Made by a program: the position numbers and the translations under genes. 64,000 bases of DNA from Calothrix sp. PCC 7716 (GTDB lineage Bacteria; Cyanobacteriota; Cyanobacteriia; Cyanobacteriales; Nostocaceae), in the NCBI RefSeq assembly GCF_019977735.1, contig NZ_AP025018.1, forward strand, positions 2,418,001-2,482,000, read 5' to 3'. The notes beneath the pieces were generated by a model that saw only the letters and a list, made by a program, of their open reading frames with translations, ran no database searches and was not told the origin of the DNA. Shown in pieces: positions 45,269 to 54,985 of this stretch (position 1 is the stretch's first letter; every line of letters begins with the position of its first letter).

Positions 45269-45342
45269 CTTGTGGAGCGGGCATCCCTGCCCGCCACCAC
45301 CACCTTAAAAATTTAAACGGGCAAGGATGCCCATCCCACAAG
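45269..45342. repeat. paired inverted REPs (BIME-like)
   Basis: CTTGTGGAGCGGGCATCC then CTGCCCGCC (45269-45295) faces AACGGGCAAGGATGCCC then ATCCCACAAG (45316-45342). It lies between the psaAB terminator and the RAYT gene. Confidence 0.88.
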
Positions 45343-45478
45343 AGTTGAACCAAATATGTCAATGATAATCAAAACAATTTACTTTATATAAAATATAAGA
45401 AAATTTAAATTTTACAAAGATTCTATTTATTACTAATAAATTAGAAAATATTTTTTGGTAAATGGGAAAGATATAAAT

Positions 45479-45505
45479 GGCAGGCAAGGATGCCTGCTCC
45501 ACAAG
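45479..45505. repeat. REP element at the RAYT gene start
   Basis: GGCAGGCAAGGATGCCTG then CTCCACAAG is a single REP 25 bp before the likely RAYT start codon. It extends the frame upstream to give a spurious N-terminus (MAGKDACSTRIK). Confidence 0.8.
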
Positions 45506-45530
45506 AATAAAAACCATTTACCAAATTTCA

Positions 45531-46001
45531 ATGCAAGAAACAAACCTTAAAGCTACCGAAAGAAACTTGCCTCATTGGGAATTAGATGGCGCCACTTATT
45601 TTATAACTTTCAATACTTGGCAAAAATTAGAACTCACCCCAGAAGCAAGACAAATAGTTTTAAATAGCTGTTTATTCTTCAATAATAAAAGGTATAAAAT
45701 TCTAGTTTTAGTTGTGATGGCAGACCATGTGCATATCCTAATTGAACCTTGGCTAAAATCAGAAAATGAATATTGGTCAAACAGCAGTATTATGCACAGC
45801 ATCAAAAGTTACAGTTCCAATCAAATCTCTAAAGCCATCAAACACAAAGGTATAATTTGGCAAGATGAACGATACGACCGAATAGTTAGAGATGAACAAG
45901 AATTATTAGCAACTTGGGAATACATCAGACAAAATCCAGTAAAAGCAGGGTTTTCTAATACTCCAGAAGAATACCCATTTTTCTGGCAAGCATCAGAATA
46001 A
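45531..46001 (+). CDS. REP-associated tyrosine transposase (RAYT)
   Basis: The protein is about 156 residues long from MQETNLKATERNLPHWELDG. The IS200-like Y1 transposase motifs are clear: the HUH pair in VVMADHVHILIEP and the C-terminal catalytic region WEYIRQNPVKAGFSNTPEEY, which carries the candidate tyrosine. Such enzymes act on REP hairpins preceded by GGAG or GTAG tetranucleotides, and GGAG-type REPs flank the gene on both sides. An in-frame ATG at 45477 reads through a REP and is unlikely to be used. Confidence 0.92.
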   Translation: MQETNLKATERNLPHWELDGATYFITFNTWQKLELTPEARQIVLNSCLFFNNKRYKILVLVVMADHVHILIEPWLKSENEYWSNSSIMHSIKSYSSNQISKAIKHKGIIWQDERYDRIVRDEQELLATWEYIRQNPVKAGFSNTPEEYPFFWQASE

Positions 46002-46037
46002 AATTTTGAATATTATTAAATATCATCACTCTAATAA

Positions 46038-46122
46038 GCAACTCTTGTAAGCAAATCTTGTAAGCAACTCTTGTAAGCAACTCTTGTAAGCAACTCTTGT
46101 GGAGCGGGCATCCCTGCCCGCC
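46038..46122. repeat. 13-bp tandem repeat leading into a REP
   Basis: Five 13-bp units of GCAACTCTTGTAA (one with an A for C change) run from 46038 to 46102. The last reads CTCTTGTGG and continues into the REP CTTGTGGAGCGGGCATCC (46096-46122). The unit shares CTTGT with the REP, so it looks like slippage amplification at the REP edge. Confidence 0.85.
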
Positions 46123-46260
46123 ACCCCCCCTAACTCTCATAACACCTGCAAGCATCCAAGCAATAAAATTAAAACCATCCTTAGTAAAATATGCTTAATT
46201 AAAAAAGCAATACTATAATAACTAAGCAATGACTATGAGAAAAACACTTTATTATTTATT

Positions 46261-46467
46261 ATGAACACGAAACTAGTTGAATCTCTAGTGCAAATTATAT
46301 TATCTCTTTCCCAGGAAGAACGTACCTTATTGGAAGAAAAATTATTTTTTGATGCTTCTGACCCCTCAACTCGTGACATCATGGTACTAGCACAAAGAGG
46401 TAGAAGCTTTGATTTTCTTAACGACGAACCAGATTTATATACATTAGAAGATGGAGAGGCTGTATAA
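46261..46467 (+). CDS. antitoxin-like small protein
   Basis: This 68-residue protein encodes MNTKLVESLVQIILSLSQEE, then RTLLEEKLFFD and an acidic tail ending EDGEAV. This is like the antitoxins that precede MazF/PemK-type toxins in cyanobacteria. A mazF start follows after its TAA without a gap, but that toxin is truncated, so this gene is an orphan. Confidence 0.7.
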   Translation: MNTKLVESLVQIILSLSQEERTLLEEKLFFDASDPSTRDIMVLAQRGRSFDFLNDEPDLYTLEDGEAV

Positions 46468-46521
46468 ATGACCTTGAATAAGGGAGATATAGTTCTGCTT
46501 TTTGGCATTTTTACCAGGTGA
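46468..46521 (+). pseudogene. MazF toxin stub (first ~11 residues)
   Basis: The ATG directly after the antitoxin stop gives MTLNKGDIVLL, the standard start of MazF/PemK endoribonuclease toxins. The homology then ends and the frame closes after FGIFTR. The sequence beyond 46501 belongs to a dynamin fragment on the opposite strand, so a deletion or recombination joined the two. Confidence 0.65.
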
Positions 46522-47018
46522 GGGTATTGAGCTAGCTCTTCTTCAGCTTGCTGTAACCCAATTTTGTCTATTTTGCTGCGTAGCTTTATAAGCGTCTCTT
46601 GAAAAACAGATAAAATTTCTGAACTCAAATGCAGCACTGGCTCAGTCGCCTCAGCATCGAAAATAATTTCTGTGGGAAGCGTTGTCATCGCGGAATTACG
46701 GCTTGGCAAAATTTATTGTCCTGCTATGGCATTCACAATTGTTGACTTACCAGCTTTCATTGGCGCCACAATCGCCATTCTCAACTCAAGATTCTTAACT
46801 TTGTCCTCTTCGCTCTGTACTTGATGTTGAAACTGTACATATTTGTTATCATTATCAGTACTTAAAACGTCGCTAGCATAACCCATTAACGAGCTAATTT
46901 GCTCCAATAGATCAACAACGTCTTCTTGCAAGCCTTGAACGTTCGGCTTCAGCGCACTAGAAACCATACTTTTACCCCGTATAACGTTAAGTCCACTTTT
47001 TAGATTCTCGCTTAACAA
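46501..47018 (-). pseudogene. dynamin-like GTPase, truncated with an in-frame stop
   Basis: The reverse strand encodes 101 residues from MLSENLKSGLNVIRGKS to the P-loop APMKAGKSTIVNAIAGQ. A TAA stop (46713-46715) then interrupts the same frame, which continues ILPSRNSAMTTLPTEIIF and on to EEELAQYPHLVKMPK before homology ends at about 46501. Bacterial dynamin-like proteins are usually 600-800 residues, so most of the protein is missing. The 3' end is joined to a MazF stub. Confidence 0.8.
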
Positions 47019-47136
47019 AAATACAAAGGGTTCAGTAAAAACACAGGTAAATGCTTCTTTGTTGCTTGACTCCGCAGCTTTGCTCTTATCCTAAATACTT
47101 TGTGCAGCCATTTTAGTAATGTAAAGCCATAATATT

Positions 47137-47376
47137 ATGAGTGTAGAAACCAAAATCATCGCTCTTGTAAAATCCCTACCTCTAGATAAACAGTAGCAGC
47201 TTCTTGAATTCGCCGAATTTTTAGAGCAAAAAAATATACTTGTCCGAAAGTAAAAAGAACAACTGAGACAGCAGCTCAAAGAAGGCACCATTCGTCATGC
47301 TGAAGGCGACCTTGATGTTGCCCAAGATTGGTTTGCACATTCAGAAGAAGCACATCAGCATCGCACACAGCAATAA
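47137..47376 (+). pseudogene. DUF2281-like antitoxin with two in-frame stops
   Basis: The frame reads MSVETKIIALVKSLPLDKQ, TAG, QLLEFAEFLEQKNILVRK, TAA, KEQLRQQLKEGTIRHAEGD and ends RTQQ. The first part matches DUF2281-type antitoxins (LPLDKQQQLLEFAEFL). Stops at 47194-47196 and 47251-47253 break it. No toxin gene is seen downstream. Confidence 0.7.
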
Positions 47377-47405
47377 ATTTCTAAATAAAAAAATATCCAA
47401 AATTC

Positions 47406-47498
47406 TCTTGTGAGGTGGGCATCCTTAAGCCATCCTACCTTTGGAACAAGCAAGCTATCCTACAATTTAGGAACGGGCAAGGATGCCCATTCCACAAG
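47406..47498. repeat. REP pair
   Basis: CTTGTGAGGTGGGCATCC (degenerate, from 47406) faces GGAACGGGCAAGGATGCC then CATTCCACAAG (47470-47498), with about 45 bp of unrelated sequence between them. Confidence 0.75.
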
Positions 47499-47538
47499 AT
47501 AGTTTAATCTAAATAATATTGATACAAAACTTTAAGCA

Positions 47539-48621
47539 ATGACAACACTCTTCGATTCGATTAAAGTCGGCGCCTTAACACTACCAAATCGTATGGTAAT
47601 GGCGCCACTAACACGAGGACGGGCAGAAAGCGATGGTACACCCACTGAAATAATGGTGGAATATTACCGTCAGCGTGCAACAGCAGGATTAATAATTAGT
47701 GAAGCAACTTCTATTTCACCGTTTGGGGTAGGTTGGGTAAATGCTCCTACTATATTTAAACCCGAAGATATTACAAACTGGCAAGCTGTAACTGATGCAG
47801 TCCATCAAGCAGGTGGTCGTATATTCTTACAACTTTGGCACATGGGCAGAGTATCGCACCCTGATTTTCTCAACGGACAACAACCAGTGGGACCCTCAGC
47901 TATTGCTGCTAAAGGTGATGCCCATACCCCATTAGGTCAAAAACCTTACGTAACACCACGAGAACTAACAGTAGAAGAAATTCACGCAACTGTAGCAGAC
48001 TACGCTATAGCTACAAAAAACGCACGTGAAGCTGGATTTGATGGTGTAGAAATACACGGCGCCAATGGTTATTTAATCGATGAATTTTTACGAGACAGTG
48101 CAAATCAACGTAATGATGAATATGGTGGTGCCATACAAAACCGTGCGCGCTTCATGTTAGAAGTTGTTGAAGCAGTTGTTTCTGCTTGGAGTGCTGACCG
48201 TGTAGGTATTAGACTATCACCAGCAAATCCCTACAATGATATGAGTGATAGCGACCCCATTGGATTATTTACTTATGCTGCTGAACAATTAAATAAATTT
48301 GAACTTGCCTATTTACATGTTCTCGAAGGACTTCCTGGTAGTGTACTGGCAGGCCCAGAACCGCGCGTTACGCCTCATATTCGTCGCACGTATAATGGAA
48401 TACTCATGGTTAATGGTGGATATAACCAAGAGTTAGGCGCCGAAGCTTTAGAAAATAATGAAGCCGATTTAATAGCTTATGGAACTCTATTCATTGCTAA
48501 TCCTGATTTAGTTGAACGTTTCCACAAAGGTACAGCGCTTAATACTCCAGATTCTCATACTTTCTATACTCCTGGCGAAAAGGGTTATATTGATTACCCT
48601 GCTTTAACAGCTGTTGCCTAA
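47539..48621 (+). CDS. old yellow enzyme family flavin oxidoreductase
   Basis: This 360-residue FMN-dependent alkene reductase has NRMVMAPLTRGRA at the N-terminus, FLQLWHMGRVSHPDF, and the active-site HGANGYLIDEFLRDSAN with the substrate-binding H and N. The flavin phosphate region is MVNGGYNQ...AYGTLFIANPDL. It should reduce activated C=C bonds using NAD(P)H. It stands alone, with a repeat hairpin after its stop. Confidence 0.95.
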   Translation: MTTLFDSIKVGALTLPNRMVMAPLTRGRAESDGTPTEIMVEYYRQRATAGLIISEATSISPFGVGWVNAPTIFKPEDITNWQAVTDAVHQAGGRIFLQLWHMGRVSHPDFLNGQQPVGPSAIAAKGDAHTPLGQKPYVTPRELTVEEIHATVADYAIATKNAREAGFDGVEIHGANGYLIDEFLRDSANQRNDEYGGAIQNRARFMLEVVEAVVSAWSADRVGIRLSPANPYNDMSDSDPIGLFTYAAEQLNKFELAYLHVLEGLPGSVLAGPEPRVTPHIRRTYNGILMVNGGYNQELGAEALENNEADLIAYGTLFIANPDLVERFHKGTALNTPDSHTFYTPGEKGYIDYPALTAVA

Positions 48622-48649
48622 ATAAGAAAATTTTGATCCCCCAACTTTT

Positions 48650-48674
48650 GTAGGGTGGGCAGTGCCCACCTTAC
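48650..48674. repeat. GTGGGCAGTGCCCAC interspersed hairpin
   Basis: GTAGGGTGGGCAGTGCCC then ACCTTAC lies between convergent genes and could act as a bidirectional terminator. Confidence 0.88.
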
Positions 48675-48678
48675 ATTA

Positions 48679-49779
48679 TTAATACGTTTGCATTAGTGCT
48701 TTTTCTATTGACCCCAAAGTTTTATATGCTCTTACTATTTGATGTGCAGGAGTTTCGCGCTTTGACAATAAACCTTTAAGCGGTGCCAATAACTCAACAT
48801 CAGGGTCATTAACATTATTAAGAGCAACTTCAGCAGCGTGAATAACATCAGTTGCGCCGCCAAAAATTTCTTCGTTATCGAATGCTTCTTGGGCAGAAAG
48901 TTGATGTAACGCAGCATCGGGAACAATTGCTCGACCTGGTAAAGTTGTGTCTAGCACTAAACCCTTTAATAAAGCTAATATCCCAGCATAAATACTAAAA
49001 TCATCACAGCTATCACAAGCCTTAAATTCAATTCGACCTACTTCTGCTGGCAAACGCGCAATTTTAGTAAGTGCAGGAATACTTGAAATAAGTTGTTCTT
49101 GTTCTGCTACAAATACCCGTGTTGCCGCACGCTTTCCTGTACGAATAAACGTTCTTACTGATAATCCTTCCCATAAAGCACCCTCATAAAAAGGGGAGCT
49201 ATAGCTAAAAGGAACAATATAAGGACTGTAATAAGTTAACTTCTGACCAATCTCAATTACACGCTCTACTGGTAAATCAGCAATTGAAATATTTAAATCT
49301 GGTCCATATGAAACCATATAAATATTAACCGTTTGTTCATCTGGATATGCCTGCAACTCACTAATTTCAAAAGCATTTAACGGTGGTTGAGGTTCATATT
49401 TTGATTTGTAAGGGTTGTAACTAATTAGAACTGGAGAAAGTTCAAACTTAGATGCAACTTCGCACAGTAAAGAGAAACTCTCATTTAGCTCTGTAATAGT
49501 ATCTTGAATACTAGAGTGAATCGTAGTGCGTATCTCAATTCCTTTTGGTACGCATTCCACAAACTCTTCAGACTCTGAATAACGCTCAAACCCTTCAATA
49601 TACCATCTTTTTTTTCTAATCCCAGCATCCCCCATATGCAGGTGTAAATAATCATCAGCATACTCTGGTAATGCTTCAATTATCTGATTAAAATCAGCAA
49701 ACTTTGCACGTGAAAAATCAACAAAATTTCCTGCACGGTCAACGAAAGCAACCTCATGTTCTATGCCAAAATTAAACAT
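48679..49779 (-). CDS. glutamate-cysteine ligase-like (GCS2) protein
   Basis: This 366-residue protein starts MFNFGIEHEVAFVDRAGNFV, with the GIEHE metal/ATP-binding signature, and has EIRTTIHSS, PYIVPFSYSSPFYEG and RIEFKACDSCDDF. It belongs to the carboxylate-amine/glutamate-cysteine ligase superfamily. It is probably not the main glutathione-pathway GshA, and its substrate pair is unknown. Confidence 0.85.
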   Translation of the reverse strand: MFNFGIEHEVAFVDRAGNFVDFSRAKFADFNQIIEALPEYADDYLHLHMGDAGIRKKRWYIEGFERYSESEEFVECVPKGIEIRTTIHSSIQDTITELNESFSLLCEVASKFELSPVLISYNPYKSKYEPQPPLNAFEISELQAYPDEQTVNIYMVSYGPDLNISIADLPVERVIEIGQKLTYYSPYIVPFSYSSPFYEGALWEGLSVRTFIRTGKRAATRVFVAEQEQLISSIPALTKIARLPAEVGRIEFKACDSCDDFSIYAGILALLKGLVLDTTLPGRAIVPDAALHQLSAQEAFDNEEIFGGATDVIHAAEVALNNVNDPDVELLAPLKGLLSKRETPAHQIVRAYKTLGSIEKALMQTY

Positions 49780-50255
49780 TATTCACACCTTTAAACATTT
49801 GCGACGGATTTGAACGGATGTAACAGATAACTGATTTTTTTATTTAAGGTGCCTTAAAAAGTTACTATCACAAATAACTCATCCGTTACATCCGTTATAT
49901 CCGTTGCCAATTTACTCCTACTACTTGCTAAAGATTAGCAAATAACTTATAAATAATACTGTCTACTTAGATACATTGACCATTACAATTACCAATATTT
50001 TTTTATACAAGTACTACTTGCTCTAATGGAAAAATAATCAGAAATTATTATCAATATTGACATAAAAAATTATACTGTAATATTTCGATATAAAGTCTGT
50101 CACAAATTGATTAAATAATAAAATAAAATACTTAAACTAGAAACATGTGATAAAAATACCTAATACGAAACCCCTAAATTTCTCCATTTTCATCCTTACT
50201 GCCTTAACTTACCGTTCGCTACTATGGACATAAATACAGCTTTAGGCATGACTTT
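49780..50255. other. intergenic region between divergent genes
   Basis: This region of 476 bp holds two ATCCGTT-type repeat arms (GGATGTAACAGATAACTG near 49815; CATCCGTTACATCCGTT near 49880) that could pair as a large imperfect hairpin. About 300 bp of AT-rich sequence follow. No ORF is credible. Confidence 0.5.
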
Positions 50256-50939
50256 ATGATGAGTGCGGTAAAATCTCCTTACAGCAGCGAACAAGTGAGT
50301 GCGTGGTTGCGCGGGTTGCTCGCTATTGCTTGGGCAGATGGCGATTTCGATGACCAAGAACAGCAGTTAATTGCTAGCATTACCGAGCAAGAGTTAGCTC
50401 CTGGCTTAGTAATCGAGTCACTAGAAGATATTTCGCCAGACGAACTAGCTATTGCACTAGGTAAAGGTACACCATTAGCAGAAAATTTCTTACGAACTGC
50501 CGTGATGGTGGCAATTGCCGATGGTACATATACCAAAAGTGAAGACTACATGCTTCATGAGTTGTGCAAAGCTTTAGGTGAACCAGAAAATATTCTTGAA
50601 GCTTTACGTCACACCCTTGAACACCCAGAAAAAATTGACCCAGCAACGTCACAAGCTATAACTACAACTCCCAGTCGTCAACACCCAGATGCGCTTCATC
50701 CACTGCGTGACTGGCTAGATAAGCTCGAAATTCATGACCCCAGAGTTGCGCGTTTCTTGTGTAAAATGATTCCCTCGCAATGTCCATTTGAACGTGATGT
50801 GACTTTATTTAAGCGCAAAATAGTTCATATCCCTCCCCTATGTAAACTCAATCCCATCTACGAACAACTAGTAGGGTTGCGTTTCCGTGCGCTTTCTTAC
50901 CTAGCTGATGATTGTGGTGAGGATGTCACCCCCTACATA

Positions 50940-50942
<3 letters not shown>
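50256..50942 (+). CDS. TerB-like domain fused to a Mo-nitrogenase-C domain
   Basis: This 228-residue protein has an N-terminal TerB-like helical domain (LRGLLAIAWADGDFDDQEQ, MVAIADGTYTKSEDYMLHEL; residues about 10-125). The C-terminal PF06967-type domain has RDWLDKLEIHDPRVARFLCK, MIPSQCPFERDVTLF, VHIPPLCKLNPIYEQLVGLR and CGEDVTPYI. Three conserved cysteines sit in that domain. Despite its name the domain occurs widely in cyanobacteria and is not proof of nitrogenase. Function is unknown. The start can be 50256 or the next ATG. Confidence 0.88.
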
Positions 50943-52124
<1,182 letters not shown>

Positions 52125-52161
52125 ATAACTTCAATTTTGTTGTTTTACAATTTAAACTCTC

Positions 52162-52353
52162 ATGTTCTATCCAAGTTGGTTAGTACATACTCGTGGAATA
52201 TCAAACCACGAGGCAATTGCTGCTGTAAAAAAAACTGGTAGAAACCCCTACGAAGCAGCTTTTGCCGCTCCTTTTTACGTTAAAAATCCTTGGAAAGTTG
52301 TAACCGAACTAAATGTGCTTCTTGATAAATGCCGTGACAAACATCAGTTATAA
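52162..52353 (+). CDS. small conserved protein downstream of obgE
   Basis: This 63-residue protein reads MFYPSWLVHTRGISNHEAIA, then AVKKTGRNPYEAAFAAPFYV and a helical end. It lies 37 bp after obgE and may be cotranscribed. I do not recognise it. Composition and start support coding. Confidence 0.65.
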   Translation: MFYPSWLVHTRGISNHEAIAAVKKTGRNPYEAAFAAPFYVKNPWKVVTELNVLLDKCRDKHQL

Positions 52354-52505
52354 CCACATTGTAAAGGTATCAACATTCTGATTCCTGGCATTAGTACAAT
52401 TACATCTGGATTCGCATCAATAATTAGTTGCCAAAAAACACGATTTCCATAAAACTTCTCTGTGATTTTTAACAAAGTATCACCGGGTTCGACAGTATAA
52501 AGCAT
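52344..52505 (-). CDS. short LysM-domain protein
   Basis: The reverse strand from ATG 52505 gives 53 residues, MLYTVEPGDTLLKITEKFYG, then NRVFWQLIIDANPDVIVLMP and IRMLIPLQCGYN. This is one complete LysM domain (YTVEPGDTLxxIxxKFYG ... ANP). No signal peptide is visible, so it is either cytoplasmic or a fragment of an envelope protein. Its stop overlaps the end of the convergent small gene by 10 bp. Confidence 0.75.
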   Translation of the reverse strand: MLYTVEPGDTLLKITEKFYGNRVFWQLIIDANPDVIVLMPGIRMLIPLQCGYN

Positions 52506-52744
52506 TACCCAATCCTTTACATTTTGTAAACTTGAAACGAGCAGCAGCGTAATATCTTTAACTATTCAGTTATGTAGGCAAGGAGAGAATATTCTCTATC
52601 CTAGCAACGGCGCCTATAACCTTGAGCGGGTTAATTACATAAATTTACGAATAGTAAATTCATTTGCTTCTAGTTATATAATTAGTAATAAACTTGTCAA
52701 CTTATGCACAAGCATTGTAACAGTTACCATCAGGGCTACCAAAG

Positions 52745-53617
52745 TTGATTACAGGAACAACCAAGCTTTTAGGTGTAATAGGATATCCAGTAGAGCATTC
52801 GCTATCACCTCGGATGCACAATGCTGCCATTGCTCAGATGGGAATAGATTATGCTTACCTGCCATTTCCAATCGCACCACAAAATTTACAAGCTGCGTTA
52901 GAAGGGTTTGCAGCAATTGGAGTAGTAGGTTTTAGCGTTACCATTCCCCATAAACAAACAATTATTCCCCTATTATCCGAAATCTCAAGTCTGGCTGAAT
53001 CTGTCGGTGCTGTAAACACTGTTGTTCGTAAAGATAATCAGTGGATTGGTACAAACACCGACGTTGAAGGATTTATCGCTCCCCTACAATCAACATATAA
53101 CCGTGATTGGTCTAACACTACAGCAGTTATTTTAGGTAACGGAGGAGCAGCACGCGCAGTTGTTGCAGGATGCGCGCAATTAGGTTGTCCCGAAATTCAC
53201 ATAGTCGGACGTAACCTAAATAAATTAGTTGCCTTTCATGAAAGCTGGAACAATTCAACAATAGCTGCACATTTACATGTACATCACTGGGATAAACTAC
53301 CAAAATATATTCCACAAGCAAATCTCATTGTAAATACAACACCTATTGGCATGTATCCTCATATTGATGAGGCGCCTTTAACTCCCGAAGAAATAAATAA
53401 CTTACCAGATGGCGCCATCGCCTATGATTTAACTTATAATCCAAACCCAACAAAATTTCTCGAACTTGCCCAACAAGCCGAAGCCATAACTATAAACGGC
53501 TTAGAAATGTTAGTACAACAAGGCGCCGCTGCCTTAAAAATTTGGCTACAACGCGAAACAGTACCCGTCGATGTCATGCGTCAAGCTCTCATAGAAGTGC
53601 TGAGTAAGAAGTGCTGA
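52745..53617 (+). CDS. aroE: shikimate dehydrogenase
   Basis: This 290-residue NADPH enzyme reduces 3-dehydroshikimate in aromatic amino acid synthesis. The substrate site is GYPVEHSLSPRMHNAA with FSVTIPHKQ (catalytic Lys) and GTNTDVEGF. The NADP fold starts VILGNGGAARAVV. A TTG is used as start (frame MITGTTKLLGVIG), as the homologous start aligns there. The last residues, VLSKKC, and the stop are provided by an AGTGCTGAGT repeat (the text reads GTGCTGAGTAAGAAGTGCTGA). Confidence 0.95.
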   Translation: MITGTTKLLGVIGYPVEHSLSPRMHNAAIAQMGIDYAYLPFPIAPQNLQAALEGFAAIGVVGFSVTIPHKQTIIPLLSEISSLAESVGAVNTVVRKDNQWIGTNTDVEGFIAPLQSTYNRDWSNTTAVILGNGGAARAVVAGCAQLGCPEIHIVGRNLNKLVAFHESWNNSTIAAHLHVHHWDKLPKYIPQANLIVNTTPIGMYPHIDEAPLTPEEINNLPDGAIAYDLTYNPNPTKFLELAQQAEAITINGLEMLVQQGAAALKIWLQRETVPVDVMRQALIEVLSKKC

Positions 53618-53735
53618 GTAGAAAGTGCTGAGTGCTGAGTAAAGCTAAAAATTATGGATTACTAATAAACAATTAGAATTTAGGAGTTACCACTCAGTAC
53701 TTATCACTCAGCACTCAGCACTCAGCACTCAGCAC
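53591..53735. repeat. inverted AGTGCTGAGT arrays overlapping the aroE end
   Basis: AAGTGCTGAGTAAGAAGTGC and later GTGCTGAGTGCTGAGTA (about 53596-53641) face ACTCAGCACTCAGCACTC (53706-53735), again able to form a long hairpin between convergent genes. Confidence 0.88.
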
Positions 53736-53737
53736 TA

Positions 53738-54286
53738 TTAACTTAAAAACTTCCGTGCTAGTAAAAAGCTAGAAATTGATTTGGCATCAATAGGTTCACC
53801 GTCTAAAATGGCGTTTTCCAACTGTTCGGGACTCCAAATTAGCACTTCGATATCTTCATCATCATCTTGTGCAGGTGGTTTAGAGAGCTTTTCTAAATCA
53901 GTTGCTAGAAATGCGTAAATAATTTCATCTGAATAACCAGGTGCCAGAAAAAATTCGCCAAGTTTCTGCCACTGGTTTGCATGATAACCTGTTTCTTCTT
54001 CAATTTCCCGCTTTACTGTTTCTAATGGGTCTTCGTTTACTTCAACAGTACCAGCAGGAAACTCGATAACTCTCCCACTCACCGCAAAACGATATTGACG
54101 CACCAGTACTAGTTTACCATCTGATGTTACGGGTACTGCTAAGGCGCCTCCTGGGTGACGAATACATTCCCAATCTCCCTCAACTTGATTGGGTAAACGT
54201 AACCGATTGACTTCAAAATCAAACTTTCTTCCCTTATAGAATAAGCGCTGTTTTAGTAGCTGCGGTAATTCTCTACCTAATGGCAT
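53738..54286 (-). CDS. Nudix hydrolase, ADP-ribose pyrophosphatase type
   Basis: This 182-residue protein has a complete Nudix box: GTVEVNEDPLETVKREIEEE followed by TGY, with the REIEEE metal ligands. The preceding EFPA and following FFLAPGYSDE are typical of ADP-ribose pyrophosphatases. It lies 16 bp downstream of folK. Confidence 0.93.
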   Translation of the reverse strand: MPLGRELPQLLKQRLFYKGRKFDFEVNRLRLPNQVEGDWECIRHPGGALAVPVTSDGKLVLVRQYRFAVSGRVIEFPAGTVEVNEDPLETVKREIEEETGYHANQWQKLGEFFLAPGYSDEIIYAFLATDLEKLSKPPAQDDDEDIEVLIWSPEQLENAILDGEPIDAKSISSFLLARKFLS

Positions 54287-54302
54287 AATTAGTTAGCTTT
54301 GT

Positions 54303-54773
54303 TTATATTTTGGAACAGTTTACATCTTTAATCAGCTCTTTAATCGTTAGACCTGAAACTGGGTCTACCCAATCTGGTGCTATTTCTGCAAGTGGCACTA
54401 ACACAAAAGCACGTTCTCGCATCCGAGGGTGAGGAATTTGTAGTTTCGGTGTTTCGATAATTCGGTCTGAGTATAATAATATATCTAAATCTAAGGTACG
54501 CGGTCCCCAACGCTCACCACGCAGGCGCCCAAACTTATTTTCAATTTTTAACAATATTTCTAGCAGCAATTCTGGTATCATTTCCACTTGCAATAAAACG
54601 CAACCGTTAAGATAATCTGGCTGTGGCGGACCTACCGCTTTGGTACGATATAAACTCGATTGGGAAATTAATCTAATTCCCGGCGTTTGCGCTATCGCGT
54701 CAATCGCCCCTAATAAAATCGTGTGACTGTCACCAATATTGCTTCCTAAAGCAATCGCTGCATTATTAGACAA
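54303..54773 (-). CDS. folK: 2-amino-4-hydroxy-6-hydroxymethyldihydropteridine pyrophosphokinase
   Basis: This 156-residue protein has ALGSNIGD at the N-terminus, SSLYRTKAVGPPQPDYLNG, and the signature GERWGPRTLDLDILLY with the two catalytic aspartates. It transfers pyrophosphate from ATP to the pterin in folate synthesis. It is the first gene of a pair with the Nudix gene. Confidence 0.95.
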   Translation of the reverse strand: MSNNAAIALGSNIGDSHTILLGAIDAIAQTPGIRLISQSSLYRTKAVGPPQPDYLNGCVLLQVEMIPELLLEILLKIENKFGRLRGERWGPRTLDLDILLYSDRIIETPKLQIPHPRMRERAFVLVPLAEIAPDWVDPVSGLTIKELIKDVNCSKI

Positions 54774-54985
54774 GCTGTTTTTCCCGCTTACGCTTTATTT
54801 CAACAATTCGTATTATTAATGTATTTTATTTTACGAAATTGAATTGAAAAAATTATACGTAAGTTTTAAATAACAGTATATATAATTAAACTCTAATGGA
54901 ATGTTATACTAACACAAACGTAGTGCTTCGATTCAAAAGTTTTGATTATTCGTTAATTAGCAACTGCTTCATATGAGGAACTGAC

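Noticed and set aside
45477-45530. N-terminal extension of the RAYT protein (MAGKDACSTRIK)
   Set aside because: It is encoded by a REP element (45479-45505) and does not resemble other RAYT N-termini.
46038-46102. Possible CRISPR-like array
   Set aside because: Units are 13 bp and contiguous without unique spacers.
46713-47253. Three in-frame stop codons in otherwise recognisable proteins, suggesting stop-codon recoding
   Set aside because: Both TAA and TAG are involved, the proteins are also truncated, and intact genes all around end normally at TAA, TAG and TGA. Gene decay explains the data.
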